DNA of 64,000 bases from assembly GCF_017916365.1 (NCBI RefSeq), contig NZ_JAFMSU010000002.1, positions 1,364,001-1,428,000 of the forward strand, given 5' to 3'. The translations under genes and the position numbers were made by a program. Shown piece after piece: positions 1-10,394 of the stretch; position 1 is the stretch's first letter; each line of letters opens with the position of its first letter. The DNA comes from Rufibacter roseolus. GTDB taxonomy: Bacteria > Bacteroidota > Bacteroidia > Cytophagales > Hymenobacteraceae. The notes beneath the pieces are model-generated. The model was not told the DNA's origin and did not search any database. It saw only the letters and a program-made list of their open reading frames with translations.

Positions 1-1266
1 TCGGCGCTTAAACGAATTGACATTGCGGACAAAGACACCGGTGCCACCGTGGCCTCTCATGTACTAGGCACCATTGGCATACTGGCCGGTACCCTGGCCC
101 TTATCACCGTTATTGTGGCGCTCACAAAGAGCTCCTGCCCTTTTGTGTATGTGAAGAACGGCTCCGGCTACCACTTTGTAGGCGAAACCTACGGAGGGGC
201 CATCTTCTCTCCCCTGGAGCGGGACGACTACATGCCTTTAACTGGCCTGGAGCCCACCGACGGAAAAGTGCAGTTGAAAATCACGAATGAACTGAAAGAG
301 CGCCAGTACACCAACCTTGCCGAGTTGCTGGTGGTGCAGCACCCAACCGGCACCCAGGTACTGCTGGACCAAAAAGGACGGCCCCACTCCCTGACGCAGG
401 TACTTCCTCCCCAGAAAGCCATTACCTCTGCAGGTCAGGATTACACCCAGGTTTTACAAACCCGGGACTCCGCGGCCTTTTACTTCAATGATGCAGGGGC
501 AAATTCCAGTTACGTAGATCTCCAATTCCCCAAACCGGCCGGCAGTTCAATGGGCAAACTGGTCTTGCACGCGCAGAACTCCCTTTGGCTTGATTACCTC
601 TACGGTGAGTTCATGAAGCAATTCAAAGGCATTTACAACCGCTGGGCCGTAAAGCAAAAAGACGTTCCGGCCGCTGATTTGTACAAGTGGCAGCGAGAAC
701 AAGGCATTCCGTTGCTGGTAGAAGTAAAGACTTCTGAAGGTTGGCAGGAAGTGGAGCGGATACAACCCATAGGTCCTCTCGCCAGCCGCGACTTGGTGGT
801 GCCAATAGATCTAACCAAGATAAATAGTCCATACGTGCAGGTACGGCTGTCCTGCGGCTTCATGTTCTGGGAGGTAGACAGGGTTGGCATGGACTTCACC
901 CCAAACGAACCTTTGTCTGCGCAGAAAGTACCGGCTGCCACTGTTATTGAGAAATCAGGCCAGAATGTTAAACACCTTTTAGCCGACTCAGATGCCCAAT
1001 ACTTAAAACAGTTTTCAGTGGGTGATGCGGTAGAACTCACCTTTCACTTGCCCAGGAAAGCCGGGGCGCAATCCCAAAGCATTTTCCTGCATACGCGCGG
1101 CTACTATGAGCACCTAAGGGATTATACCGGCATCCCCAACCTGTTCACCCTCCGGGACTTTGAAAAACCCGGGCATTTCATGCAGTTCTCCCGCCAAAGG
1201 TATAACCAGCTAGCAGAGGCCAATAATTTCCACAACTTAGTTACCGCCTATGCCAGCGCCCAATAA
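1..1266 (+). CDS. Membrane-anchored conserved protein of unknown function (5' partial)
   Basis: The frame is open from the first base, so the gene starts upstream of the window; a GTG at 49 is an in-frame alternative start but is not needed. About 421 residues are visible. A single hydrophobic segment (LGTIGILAGTLALITVIVAL) lies near the visible N-terminus. It is followed at once by SSCPFVYV and a motif around GYHFVGETYGGAIFSPLERDDY, which I associate with a family of uncharacterised bacterial proteins whose large extracytoplasmic part has this CPF-(V/Y)-GE-YGGA signature. The rest looks like a beta-rich soluble domain. It overlaps the following radical SAM gene by 17 bases, so the two are probably translated together. 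No function can be assigned; the membrane anchor is seen directly, the family link is from memory. Confidence 0.75.
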   Translation, partial: SALKRIDIADKDTGATVASHVLGTIGILAGTLALITVIVALTKSSCPFVYVKNGSGYHFVGETYGGAIFSPLERDDYMPLTGLEPTDGKVQLKITNELKERQYTNLAELLVVQHPTGTQVLLDQKGRPHSLTQVLPPQKAITSAGQDYTQVLQTRDSAAFYFNDAGANSSYVDLQFPKPAGSSMGKLVLHAQNSLWLDYLYGEFMKQFKGIYNRWAVKQKDVPAADLYKWQREQGIPLLVEVKTSEGWQEVERIQPIGPLASRDLVVPIDLTKINSPYVQVRLSCGFMFWEVDRVGMDFTPNEPLSAQKVPAATVIEKSGQNVKHLLADSDAQYLKQFSVGDAVELTFHLPRKAGAQSQSIFLHTRGYYEHLRDYTGIPNLFTLRDFEKPGHFMQFSRQRYNQLAEANNFHNLVTAYASAQ

Positions 1267-2497
1267 ACCACTCTCCCGGGAGATTCTTCCTCAGGAGAAT
1301 GAAGTGCCTCTGACTGGCTCAGAACCGATTTCAACCTCCGGGTGGAAAGCAAAACCTGTGCTGTTAACCCGTTGGCAGAGTTTCTGGGCCATGCGGCGAA
1401 TCAGGTGGCATTTGCTGAAACTTATCCTGAAACAGGTACCGCATCCGCTGAAAGCCATCAAAGCCTTACGAACTTTAGCTGCCATCCGGAAAAGGTTTCT
1501 GGGTAATTCCCCCTTCAAGAAGGTGGCCAAGGTTGACGGGCGCTATTATTATGAGTACAACACGCCGGGCTGGCCTTCCCAAGCCTATGATGATTACCAC
1601 CTGGCCGAGTTAAACCGGATCATGCCGTTCCAGGACAAGCCTTTTGCGTTCAAGAACGTCATCATGGCGGTGACTAAAAAATGCGCAATGCGCTGCGAAC
1701 ACTGCTTTGAATGGGACGCTCTCAATGGCAAGGAGAAGCTTGCGGTTGACAACCTGCAAAACATGGTGCGGCAGTTCCAGGAACAAGGCGTGGCCCAGCT
1801 GCAATTCTCGGGTGGCGAACCGATGCTCAGGATGCCTGCACTGCTCTCCGTGCTAAAATCCGCTAAACCTATCACCGATTTCTGGGTCCTTACCTCGGGG
1901 CACCTGTTCACGTTGGAGAATGCCCAGACTCTAAAAAAAACCGGGCTCACGGGCGTTACTATCAGCCTGGACCATATCAATCCCCACTTACATAACCAAT
2001 TTAGAGGCTTTGGAGAGGCTTACGCATGGGTGGAAAAGGCGGCGGAAAATGCAGCAAGCGTAGGATTAGTAGTGGCAGTATCCCTGTGCGCTACCAAGGC
2101 CTTCGTCACTCAGGAAAACCTCATGGCCTACGCCCAACTGGCAACCCGCCTGGGAGCCGGTTTCATTCAGGTACTGGAACCAAAAGCGGTAGGACACTAT
2201 ACGGGTCAGGAAGTTGGGCTTGCTCCCCACCAACGTAAAATGCTGGAAGACTTCTACACCAACCTCAATTTCAACTCGGCCTACCACCATTTGCCCATGG
2301 TGGCCTATTATGATTTCCAGCGTCGTCGCGCCGGGTGCGCCGCCTCCGCAGACCGCCACGTGTATGTAGACACCGATGGTCAAATACAAGCCTGCCCCTT
2401 CTGCCAAAAAACCATCGGCCACACTCAAGCCGCAAACTTCCAATCCTCCCTAGCTTCCCTGCGGCATAGTGGCTGCCCTATGGCACCCACCCAATAG
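1250..2497 (+). CDS. Radical SAM protein with SPASM/twitch-like C-terminus
   Basis: A 415-residue protein. The radical SAM cluster motif CAMRCEHC (CX3CX2C) sits at about residues 144-151 and is followed by FSGGEP, the SAM-binding GGE motif. The C-terminus carries further cysteines (GCAAS, ACPFC and GCP), spaced like an auxiliary Fe-S cluster domain of the SPASM/twitch kind. Such proteins modify peptides or small molecules by radical chemistry in the cytoplasm; the substrate here is unknown. The ATG at 1250 lies inside the 3' end of the preceding membrane-protein gene, which suggests translational coupling and a shared task. The first 100 residues form a basic N-terminal extension without recognisable motif. 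No short precursor peptide gene is evident next to it, so a RiPP role is only a possibility. Confidence 0.85.
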   Translation: MPAPNKPLSREILPQENEVPLTGSEPISTSGWKAKPVLLTRWQSFWAMRRIRWHLLKLILKQVPHPLKAIKALRTLAAIRKRFLGNSPFKKVAKVDGRYYYEYNTPGWPSQAYDDYHLAELNRIMPFQDKPFAFKNVIMAVTKKCAMRCEHCFEWDALNGKEKLAVDNLQNMVRQFQEQGVAQLQFSGGEPMLRMPALLSVLKSAKPITDFWVLTSGHLFTLENAQTLKKTGLTGVTISLDHINPHLHNQFRGFGEAYAWVEKAAENAASVGLVVAVSLCATKAFVTQENLMAYAQLATRLGAGFIQVLEPKAVGHYTGQEVGLAPHQRKMLEDFYTNLNFNSAYHHLPMVAYYDFQRRRAGCAASADRHVYVDTDGQIQACPFCQKTIGHTQAANFQSSLASLRHSGCPMAPTQ

Positions 2498-2550
2498 GTA
2501 ATCACTTCTTTCTTATAATAAAGCTTCAGCTCCTTCCATTCTTTATAGGC

Positions 2551-2580
2551 TAGTTGAACAAGTAAATTCTTGTTCAACTA
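2551..2580 (+). terminator. Hairpin after the radical SAM gene
   Basis: A perfect 12-bp inverted repeat (arms 2551-2562 and 2569-2580, loop of six bases) starts 54 bases after the stop codon. There is no run of T after it, so it may be a weak terminator or an mRNA 3'-end stabiliser. Confidence 0.5.
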
Positions 2581-3134
2581 TAGCTTGAAGTCACTTTTAA
2601 GAAAACAGCCGAGAAACACATATCTCAAAAATATTTAACCACTACTCTCTTATTGTAATTTACCTGTTCTTAATTTGCTTTCACTAATAAATAGATTATA
2701 TTCGCTATATAATATTATATTAAAAAAAATAATATTACCAATATTCATTCTTTTGGAACTATATGATAGCAATCAGGTGTATTCGCATAAGGAAGGCCTA
2801 TAAAATATAATCATATTCTTTTTTTATGTAACATTACAATTAGTAAACTTTGATTTCAGAAATAGAGACTTTTTGTTTCTGAATTCTGCTTTAAGTACTC
2901 CCCCTCTTTTCACCTCCCCCTATTAAGTAGCTTTCCCATTATCATTATTTTGCTTCCGGCATCTATTGTCCAGGGCAAACCATACCCATAAACCACTATA
3001 AACAAACTCTTTAACCTAACCTAAATTTGAAAAGCTCAACTAACCAATACCAAATTTCAACTTGCAACTCATATAACTCAACCCTCAAAAGCTTTCACTT
3101 ACCGAATAAAAGGATAAAATTTTATTAGCAGGTT

Positions 3135-3142
3135 TAAATTTG
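3135..3142 (+). promoter_or_regulatory. Putative -7 box of the giant MBG-repeat gene
   Basis: TAAATTTG matches the Bacteroidota -7 consensus TAnnTTTG, 52 bases before the start codon. No clear TTG -33 element lies at the expected distance, so confidence is moderate. Confidence 0.4.
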
Positions 3143-3194
3143 TACAAACCGAATACCAAATCATATCAACCCTTTTCATCTAAACAAAAATCAT

Positions 3195-6100
3195 ATGAAT
3201 GTAAACTTACTTGCAATGGCAAAGGCAAACGCCAGGCGATACGGTATCCTGCTTTGCCTTTTGATTTTAGGCACGGTTGGCGCATTTGCGTTAGGCGATG
3301 CCTATGTAGACGCAGGCTTACCCGCTCCTTCAGTAACTTCTGATAAAGATGACTATGCGCCAGGGGAAATAGCTCATATCACAGGATCCGGCTGGACCTT
3401 GGACAGTGTGGTTCATGTGGAGTTTAAGGAGGAGCCAGATTATCCAGATTATCACGTCTATGATGTAGTTGTGGACGCTAATGGGAATTGGAAAATTGAT
3501 TATCAAGTGGAGCAAAGACATTTAGGTGTGAAGTTTACTGTTACATCTACAGGAAAGCAGAGTAATTATGCAACAATTACAACCTTCACTGATGCCAATA
3601 TTACTAGCATATCGCCTTCTTCCGGATTACCCTCAGGAGGCTATCAAGTTGAAATAACTGCGAGAAATTCATTTAGTACTGGTGGAGAGCCATACAAAGT
3701 TTTCTATGGGACAACACAAGTAGCCATAGGAACTATAATAAGTGGTGATGTATTGTCTTTTACAGCACCTGCAAGAATTAGTGGAACTGAAGTTACTATT
3801 ACAGTAAAGGATAAGAATAACAAAGACGCAGCTGTAACTCCAGTAACAAATGGACCAACTTTCAAATATTTAAAAGGTTCTGCAAGTGTAACCTTGTCCA
3901 ATCTAAATCCAATATACAACGGTAATCCTATTTCTGCTACCGCTACCACAACGGCCACTGGAGCAAGTAGCTTTACTTTTACTTATGCTCCAATAAATAA
4001 TAATGTATTAGGTACAGCGGTGTCAACGCCACCAACTAATGCAGGGTCATACCAAGTGGTTGCCACTTTGGTAAACAATGACTACACCGGTTCAGATACT
4101 AAAATCATGACCATTGGCAAGGCCGGTGCCACCATCTCCCTTTCCAACCTGGCCCACACCTACAACGGCTCGGCCAAGGCCGCCATTGCTTCGACCTCGC
4201 CGGCTGGCCTGAGCGGGGTGACCGTCACCTACAAGCAAGGTGAGACTGTTGTGGCTTCGCCAACCAACGCCGGCGACTACACTGCATCAGCCACTTTGGC
4301 CAACGCCAATTATAAGTTGGTGGATTCTAAAGGTACCGATCTACCCGCTCAAACTAGCACCCTAGTAATCGAGAAAGCCGCTGCCACCATCTCGCTTTCT
4401 AACCTGGCCCACACCTACAGCGGCTCGCCAAAGGCGGTCACCGCCACCTCCTCGCCTGCAGCAGCCGGTGTGACGGTAAAATATTTAAAAAATAACGCCG
4501 AGGTAGCTTCATCAGAAGTTGTTGGTGCTGGCTCCTACAACGTGGAAGCAATCACCACCAACGCCAACTACAAACTGGTGGATGGCAATGGCGCGGCCAT
4601 CGCTAAGCAAACCGGAACCCTTATTATCGAGAAGGCTGCTAACACCATTTCCTTCACTAACCTAGGCACCAAAACCTTCGGTGACGCAGCTTTTGATCTG
4701 ACCGCTTCATCCACCTCCGGTGCTGCTGTAACCTTTGCAGTAGTAAGCGGTCCGGCTTCGGTGAGTGGTTCTAAGTTAACCATCACTGGTGCAGGCAGTG
4801 TAAAGGTAAAAGCCTCTTCTGCTGAAACCGCCAACTACCTGGCTGCCGCTGACGTTGAGCAAACCTTCACCGTGAACAAAGCAAACGCTACCTTGGCTCT
4901 GGCCAACTTGGTTCACGTTTACAATGGGGAGGAGAAGAACGCCACCGTTACTACAACCCCAGCGGGTCTGTCTGGCGTGAGCGTGAGCGGCTCCGGCACC
5001 AATGCCGGTGACTACGCTGCCGCCGCCTCTTTAGACAACCCTAACTACCAGGCCGATCCTGTTAGTGGTACTTTGAAGATTGAGAAAGCATCTTCTGCCG
5101 TAGCCATGAGCGATGTGACGGCTACCTACGATGGTGAAGCCCATGCCGCTGCTGCAACTGCAACTGGCGCTGGCAACCTGAGCACTACCTCCAATATCAC
5201 TTACAGCTATGTGGGCACGGGCTCAACCACCTACCCGGCCAGTGCAACTGCGCCTACCAATGCTGGCACATATAGCGTAACGGCAACCTACACCGGGGAC
5301 ACCAACCACACCGGCAATAGCAATACTGCTACCGTAACCATCAACAAAGCAACCGCTACATTAGCCTTAAACAATTTAACCCATAATTATAATGGTTCTG
5401 CTAAATTGGCCACGGCTACTTCTTCGCCAGTTAACTTATCTGGAATAAGCATTAGCAACAACGGAAAAACCGATGCTGGTTCTTACAAAATAATTGCTTC
5501 ATTAGACAACCCGAACTATACTGCTCCTGATGCTTCTGGTACTTTAGAGATAGCTAAAGCTGACCAGACAATTAGCTGGACTGCTCCAACTGCTATCACC
5601 TATGGCAAGCCCATATCTGCTGCCCAACTTAATGCTACAGTAGCGGGTGTTGAAGGAGGATCGGCTGCTGGTGCGTTGACTTACTCAGTTGAAGCCGGCA
5701 CTATCGTAGATGCTGGCACGCATACCTTAACGGTGAATGCCGCTGCCACTAATAACTACAATGCGGCTACTAAGACAGTTAGCTTAACAGTGAACAAAGC
5801 TGAACAGGTGATTACCTGGTCTGATCCAGCTAACATTGTTTACGGTACACCTTTGTCCGGAACGCAGCTCAATGCTACCGCATTAGGTGGTGCTACTTTG
5901 ACTTACTCGCCTGAAGCAACCACGGTATTAGGTGCTGGCACTCGTACCTTAACTGTAAATGCTGCCGAAGCTGCTAACTTCAAGGCTGGCAGCAAGTCAG
6001 TAGAAATTATTGTTGAAAAAGCGACTGTGTCGCCCGTTTGGACAGCAGGAACTTTAGAGCAAACCTATGACAACAAGGTAAAAACAGTAGTAGCTACTAC

Positions 6101-9100
6101 TACACCTGCTGGCTTGACTTTGAGTTATGACTTTGGCTCAGCAACTCCGAAGAATGCTGGTAGCTACCCGGTTACAGCAACTATTATTGATGACAATTAT
6201 TCAGGAAGCTTAAAAGGTACCCTGGAGATTGCTAAAGCAAATCAAACCATCACTTTTGCTGAAATTGAAGATAAGACTTATGGTGATGCAGCTTTTGCCA
6301 TCAGCCCAAGTGCCTCTTCTAACCTTCCAGTTAGCATCTCCACCACAGGAAACATAAGCTACAATGAAAGTACTGGTAAAATCACTATTAACGGTGCTGG
6401 TCCTGCCAGTGTAACCGCTACACAGTTAGGAGACGACAACTACAATGCTGCTTCCTCTGTAACCCATAGCTTTAAGGTAAACAAAGCCAATCAGACTATT
6501 ACAGTAGTTACTTCTGCTCCAGAAAAAGCTGTTTACAACTCCACCTTTACTGTAGAAGCTACTGCATCTTCTGGTCTGCCTGTAAGCTACGGTAGTGCCG
6601 GTAAACTTAGCAACGTTGGTGCGCAATTCACAATGAACTCAGGCACTGGAACAGGTACTGTTAGCTACAGTCAGGATGGTGACGACAACTACAATGCCGC
6701 GACTGTAATAACAGAAACTGTAACGGCGGAGAAAGCCAATCAGACCATCACCGTAACAACTGCTTCTCCGGCCAGTGCCGTTTACAATACCAGCTTCAAG
6801 GTAGAAGCCAATGCCACTTCTGGTTTGGCAATTGAATACAGCAGCTCTGCTCCATTAAGCAACATCGGTGATACCTACACCATGAACTCCGGAACTGGAA
6901 CAGGGATTGTGAAATACAACCAAGCTGGTGACGACAACTACCATGCAGCTCCTGAAGTTACGGCAAATGTAACTGCCCAGAAAGCTGCTGCCACCATTAC
7001 TTTAACTATGGCTGATCTGTCGCAGACCTACAATGGTTCCGCTAAGACTGTAGGTTACAGCATTAGCCCTGCCGATGTAACTGGCGTAAGCGTAACTTAT
7101 AGCCAAAAGGGAGCAGCAGTTTCTAGCCCAACCAATGCAGGCTCTTACGAGGTTCTGGCTTCGTTAACAAATGAGAACTACAGCGGCTCCGCAGAAGGTA
7201 CCTTGGTCATTGCCAAAGCCTCTACTAAAACGGAAGTTGTTGCTAGCGATGCCATCTATAACGGATCTGCTCATGAAGGTTCTGCCACTGTGGAGGGCGA
7301 CGGCGGTTTAAATCAGTCTATCACCGTTTATTATGCCGGTGTAGCACCAACTGTTTATCCTTCTTCTACCAACGCCCCAGTTAACGCCGGTACGTATTCC
7401 GCAACAGCTTCCTATGCTGAATCAGCTAATTATCTTGGCTCATCGGACGAAAAAGAATTCACCATAGGTAAAGCTTCCTCCATAACTGAGGTTACCGTTC
7501 CAGTTGGTCCTTTCACCTATACTGGAAAGGCACAAACGCCAGCAACGGTAAAAGTAACCGGTGCAGGTAACCTGGAACTGACATCTACTGCCACTTACGT
7601 TAATAACATTAACGCTGGTACTGCCACAGCAAGCTATACCTTTGCTGGTGACGATAACCACACAGGGTCTGAGGACAGCAAGTCTTTCATCATAGAAAAG
7701 GCCTCCTCTGAAACAATTGTTACCATCAATGGCGGCCCGTTCACCTATACCGGCTTACCCATCACCCCGGCCACAGTTGAGGTGACCGGAGCAGGTGGCC
7801 TGAGTTTAACACCTACGGCAGAGTATAGTAACAACATCAACGCTGGCACCGCAACCGCCTCCTTCTCTTTCTCTGGCGATGAAAACCACACTGGCTCAGA
7901 GGGCAGCAAGACCTTCATTATTGGTAAGAAAGCAGCTTCTGTAGTAGTAGCTCCAAAAACAAAGGTGTATGGTGCTGAAGATCCTGATTTCACTGGTACC
8001 CTGACTGGTTTCATTGAAGCAGATAAGGTGGTAGCTACCTACAGTCGGGTAGCCGGCGAAACAGTTGCCGCTGGTCCATACCCTATCTCTGCTACATTAT
8101 CTCCTGTTTCTGCATTGGGCAACTATGATATCACCAACACTCCGGCTACGCTGACCATCAGTGCCCGCCCTATCGCTGTGAAAGCAGATGACAAGCAAAA
8201 GACCTATGGAGATGCAGATCCTGAGTTGACATATGCCATTACCGCCGGCTCTCTGGTGAACAAGGATGCCTTTGCAGGCGTACTTTCCAGAGCTGAGGGC
8301 GAGAAGGTAGGCTCCTATACCATTGACAAGGGAACTCTGGCTTTGGGCGATAATTACGACCTTACCTTCCAAGGCGCCAAACTGACTATTGGTAAGAAAG
8401 TCGCATCTGTGGTAGTGGATACCAAGACGAAGGTGTACGGCAACAATGACCCAAGCCTAACCGGCACCCTTACCGGCTTCCTGGCCGCTGATAAAGTAGT
8501 CGCCACTTACAGCCGCGCTACCGGCGAGAATGTGGGCACCTATGCCATCACAGCAGCCTTGGCACCTCAGAATGTGCTAGATAATTACGAGATCACTAAC
8601 ACTTCTGCTACCTTTAACATTACGAAGAAGGCTGCTTCAATTACTCCAATTGCTAACAGCAAGACCTATGGTAGCTCTGACCCAACCTTAACCGGTAATT
8701 TAGCAGGCTTCTTGACTAGTGACAACGTGACAGCTACTTATAGCCGTGCCACGGGCGAGACGGTAGCGGGAGGTCCATACCAAATCTCTGCTACCCTTGC
8801 TCCAGTTAGTGTCCTGGGCAACTACGACATCACCTACAACACGGCCAATTTTACAATCGGCAAGAAGGCAGCTTCTGTAGTTGTAGCTGCTAAAACGAAG
8901 GAGTACGGCGCTGCAGACCCTGAGTTTACAGGCACACTAACCGGATTCCTGGCCTCTGACAATGTGCAAGCTGCCTACAACCGCGTTGCTGGTGAAACTG
9001 TTGCCAATGGTCCATATGCCATCTCTGCTTCGTTGACTCCCGCCACTGTGTTGAGCAATTACGAGATCTCCAATACCCCAGCTACCCTTACTATCACTAA

Positions 9101-10376
9101 AAAGGCCCTTGTGGTAACTGCACAAAATACAAGCAAGTATTGCGGACAGGCTAACCCAACCTTCTCCGTAACCTATGACGGATTTGTGAATAATGAAGGT
9201 TCAAGTGTATTGGGTGGAACATTATCCTACTCTACCACAGCAAATGTTAGCAGTGGACAGGCTATCTATGATGTTACTCCTAGTGGATTAACTTCTAGCA
9301 ACTACGCTATTACCTTCAAAAATGGCGTAATAACTGTAAATGGAGTAACAATAGATGCATCTGCAAGCGGCAACCCTGTCCCAGTAGGTACGGCAGCAAA
9401 ACTCTCTGCAACTGTTTTCCCTAAAGTTTCTGACGTTCAAATCACATTCAAGCTGGATGGTGTTGTTAAAGGTTCCGCTTTAACGGATGCCAATGGAGTG
9501 GCAACACTTCAGGTTACAGGCCTGACCGTTAATGTATACCAGGTAGAAGCATCTACAGGAAGCGGATGCGGTTTGTCTACAGCTTACCTTCCGGTTTATG
9601 ATCCAACAGGTGGTTTTGTGACAGGTGGTGGCTGGATTAACTCTCCAGCAGGAGCCTATGTAAAAGACCCAGCAGCAGTGGGTAAAGCAAACTTTGGCTT
9701 TGTGTCTAGATACAAAAAGGGTTCTACTGCTCTGGAAGGCGAAACCGAGTTCCAGTTCCAGGCAGGTAACTTGAAATTCAATAGTACCTCTTATGAAGCA
9801 GCAACCCTCGTAATCAGCGGAGCCAAAGCAAGTTATAGAGGTGTTGGAACCATAAATGGTACAGGTACTTATAAGTTCACATTGAATGCTATTGATGGTC
9901 AAGCCTCTAGCGCTGGTGGCTCTGATAGGGTACGTATGAAAATTACTGATGCAGCAGGAGCTACTGTTTATGACAACATGATTGGCGCTCAAGACAATGC
10001 AGATATAAGCACGGTTACAAATACCACCCTGGGAGGAGGATCCATCGTAATCCATGAAGTTAAAACCACTACTAAATCTTCCAGCGCCATTGCGGTGGCT
10101 GAGTTGCCGGTTAACCAAGAGGTGAAGTTCACTTCCTACCCTAACCCGCTCACAGACGAAGCTTCAGTTGAGTTCAGTGTGGCCCAGGATGAAGCGTACA
10201 GCCTTGATATCTATGACATGAAAGGTTCACTGGTTAAACAACTGCAGAAAGGCAAAGCAAAAAATGCTGAAACCATCACTGCCAAGTGGGATGCCAGATC
10301 CGCAAATGTTGGGGTATACATCATCCGGTTGACAAAAGGAAATGAGGTGAAAACTTTGCGGGTAGTCCGTCAATAA
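3195..10376 (+). CDS. Giant secreted MBG/YDG-repeat protein with T9SS sorting domain
   Basis: 2393 residues. The N-terminus has a basic stretch and a hydrophobic signal segment (YGILLCLLILGTVGAFA). An Ig-like stretch around TSDKDDYAPGE and an IPT/TIG-like stretch (ITSISPSSGLPSGG, about residue 135) follow. From about residue 228 to 1985 there are roughly two dozen modules of 75-95 residues. Their hallmarks are TYNGSAK, TNAGSY or DAGTH, (N/D)NY and the linker EKA or IAKA, typical of MBG domains. The last part of this array (about 1575-1972) is the YDG subtype, with KVYGAEDP...LTGFLA repeats. After an Ig-like unit and a globular region (about 2135-2300), the protein ends in a type A sorting domain (SYPNPLTDEASVEF to the C-terminus). 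The family is associated with surface adhesion or matrix; export by T9SS is inferred. Base composition alternates between AT-rich and GC-rich modules, as if modules were shuffled or converted. Confidence 0.9.
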   Translation: MNVNLLAMAKANARRYGILLCLLILGTVGAFALGDAYVDAGLPAPSVTSDKDDYAPGEIAHITGSGWTLDSVVHVEFKEEPDYPDYHVYDVVVDANGNWKIDYQVEQRHLGVKFTVTSTGKQSNYATITTFTDANITSISPSSGLPSGGYQVEITARNSFSTGGEPYKVFYGTTQVAIGTIISGDVLSFTAPARISGTEVTITVKDKNNKDAAVTPVTNGPTFKYLKGSASVTLSNLNPIYNGNPISATATTTATGASSFTFTYAPINNNVLGTAVSTPPTNAGSYQVVATLVNNDYTGSDTKIMTIGKAGATISLSNLAHTYNGSAKAAIASTSPAGLSGVTVTYKQGETVVASPTNAGDYTASATLANANYKLVDSKGTDLPAQTSTLVIEKAAATISLSNLAHTYSGSPKAVTATSSPAAAGVTVKYLKNNAEVASSEVVGAGSYNVEAITTNANYKLVDGNGAAIAKQTGTLIIEKAANTISFTNLGTKTFGDAAFDLTASSTSGAAVTFAVVSGPASVSGSKLTITGAGSVKVKASSAETANYLAAADVEQTFTVNKANATLALANLVHVYNGEEKNATVTTTPAGLSGVSVSGSGTNAGDYAAAASLDNPNYQADPVSGTLKIEKASSAVAMSDVTATYDGEAHAAAATATGAGNLSTTSNITYSYVGTGSTTYPASATAPTNAGTYSVTATYTGDTNHTGNSNTATVTINKATATLALNNLTHNYNGSAKLATATSSPVNLSGISISNNGKTDAGSYKIIASLDNPNYTAPDASGTLEIAKADQTISWTAPTAITYGKPISAAQLNATVAGVEGGSAAGALTYSVEAGTIVDAGTHTLTVNAAATNNYNAATKTVSLTVNKAEQVITWSDPANIVYGTPLSGTQLNATALGGATLTYSPEATTVLGAGTRTLTVNAAEAANFKAGSKSVEIIVEKATVSPVWTAGTLEQTYDNKVKTVVATTTPAGLTLSYDFGSATPKNAGSYPVTATIIDDNYSGSLKGTLEIAKANQTITFAEIEDKTYGDAAFAISPSASSNLPVSISTTGNISYNESTGKITINGAGPASVTATQLGDDNYNAASSVTHSFKVNKANQTITVVTSAPEKAVYNSTFTVEATASSGLPVSYGSAGKLSNVGAQFTMNSGTGTGTVSYSQDGDDNYNAATVITETVTAEKANQTITVTTASPASAVYNTSFKVEANATSGLAIEYSSSAPLSNIGDTYTMNSGTGTGIVKYNQAGDDNYHAAPEVTANVTAQKAAATITLTMADLSQTYNGSAKTVGYSISPADVTGVSVTYSQKGAAVSSPTNAGSYEVLASLTNENYSGSAEGTLVIAKASTKTEVVASDAIYNGSAHEGSATVEGDGGLNQSITVYYAGVAPTVYPSSTNAPVNAGTYSATASYAESANYLGSSDEKEFTIGKASSITEVTVPVGPFTYTGKAQTPATVKVTGAGNLELTSTATYVNNINAGTATASYTFAGDDNHTGSEDSKSFIIEKASSETIVTINGGPFTYTGLPITPATVEVTGAGGLSLTPTAEYSNNINAGTATASFSFSGDENHTGSEGSKTFIIGKKAASVVVAPKTKVYGAEDPDFTGTLTGFIEADKVVATYSRVAGETVAAGPYPISATLSPVSALGNYDITNTPATLTISARPIAVKADDKQKTYGDADPELTYAITAGSLVNKDAFAGVLSRAEGEKVGSYTIDKGTLALGDNYDLTFQGAKLTIGKKVASVVVDTKTKVYGNNDPSLTGTLTGFLAADKVVATYSRATGENVGTYAITAALAPQNVLDNYEITNTSATFNITKKAASITPIANSKTYGSSDPTLTGNLAGFLTSDNVTATYSRATGETVAGGPYQISATLAPVSVLGNYDITYNTANFTIGKKAASVVVAAKTKEYGAADPEFTGTLTGFLASDNVQAAYNRVAGETVANGPYAISASLTPATVLSNYEISNTPATLTITKKALVVTAQNTSKYCGQANPTFSVTYDGFVNNEGSSVLGGTLSYSTTANVSSGQAIYDVTPSGLTSSNYAITFKNGVITVNGVTIDASASGNPVPVGTAAKLSATVFPKVSDVQITFKLDGVVKGSALTDANGVATLQVTGLTVNVYQVEASTGSGCGLSTAYLPVYDPTGGFVTGGGWINSPAGAYVKDPAAVGKANFGFVSRYKKGSTALEGETEFQFQAGNLKFNSTSYEAATLVISGAKASYRGVGTINGTGTYKFTLNAIDGQASSAGGSDRVRMKITDAAGATVYDNMIGAQDNADISTVTNTTLGGGSIVIHEVKTTTKSSSAIAVAELPVNQEVKFTSYPNPLTDEASVEFSVAQDEAYSLDIYDMKGSLVKQLQKGKAKNAETITAKWDARSANVGVYIIRLTKGNEVKTLRVVRQ

Positions 10377-10394
10377 CCTTTCCTTGCCTTAATA

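Larger units (their letters stand above)
2498..3194. other. AT-rich intergenic region of 697 bp
   Basis: Apart from the hairpin at 2551-2580, a weak copy of the dispersed palindrome (about 2590-2618) and a promoter-like box at 3135, I see no gene. Bases 2620-3150 are strikingly AT-rich, with long A and T runs around 2690-2730, unlike the flanking coding sequence. There is no conserved reading frame. It may act as a long upstream region for the giant secreted protein, or be a scar of past insertion. Confidence 0.6.

Noticed and set aside
3900..9120. Repeated DNA considered as CRISPR or tandem satellite
   Set aside because: The repeats are in-frame protein modules of variable length and divergence, without regular spacers.
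9480..10118. 212-codon minus-strand frame inside the giant gene
   Set aside because: Cysteine- and serine-rich translation typical of an antisense shadow of a low-complexity gene.
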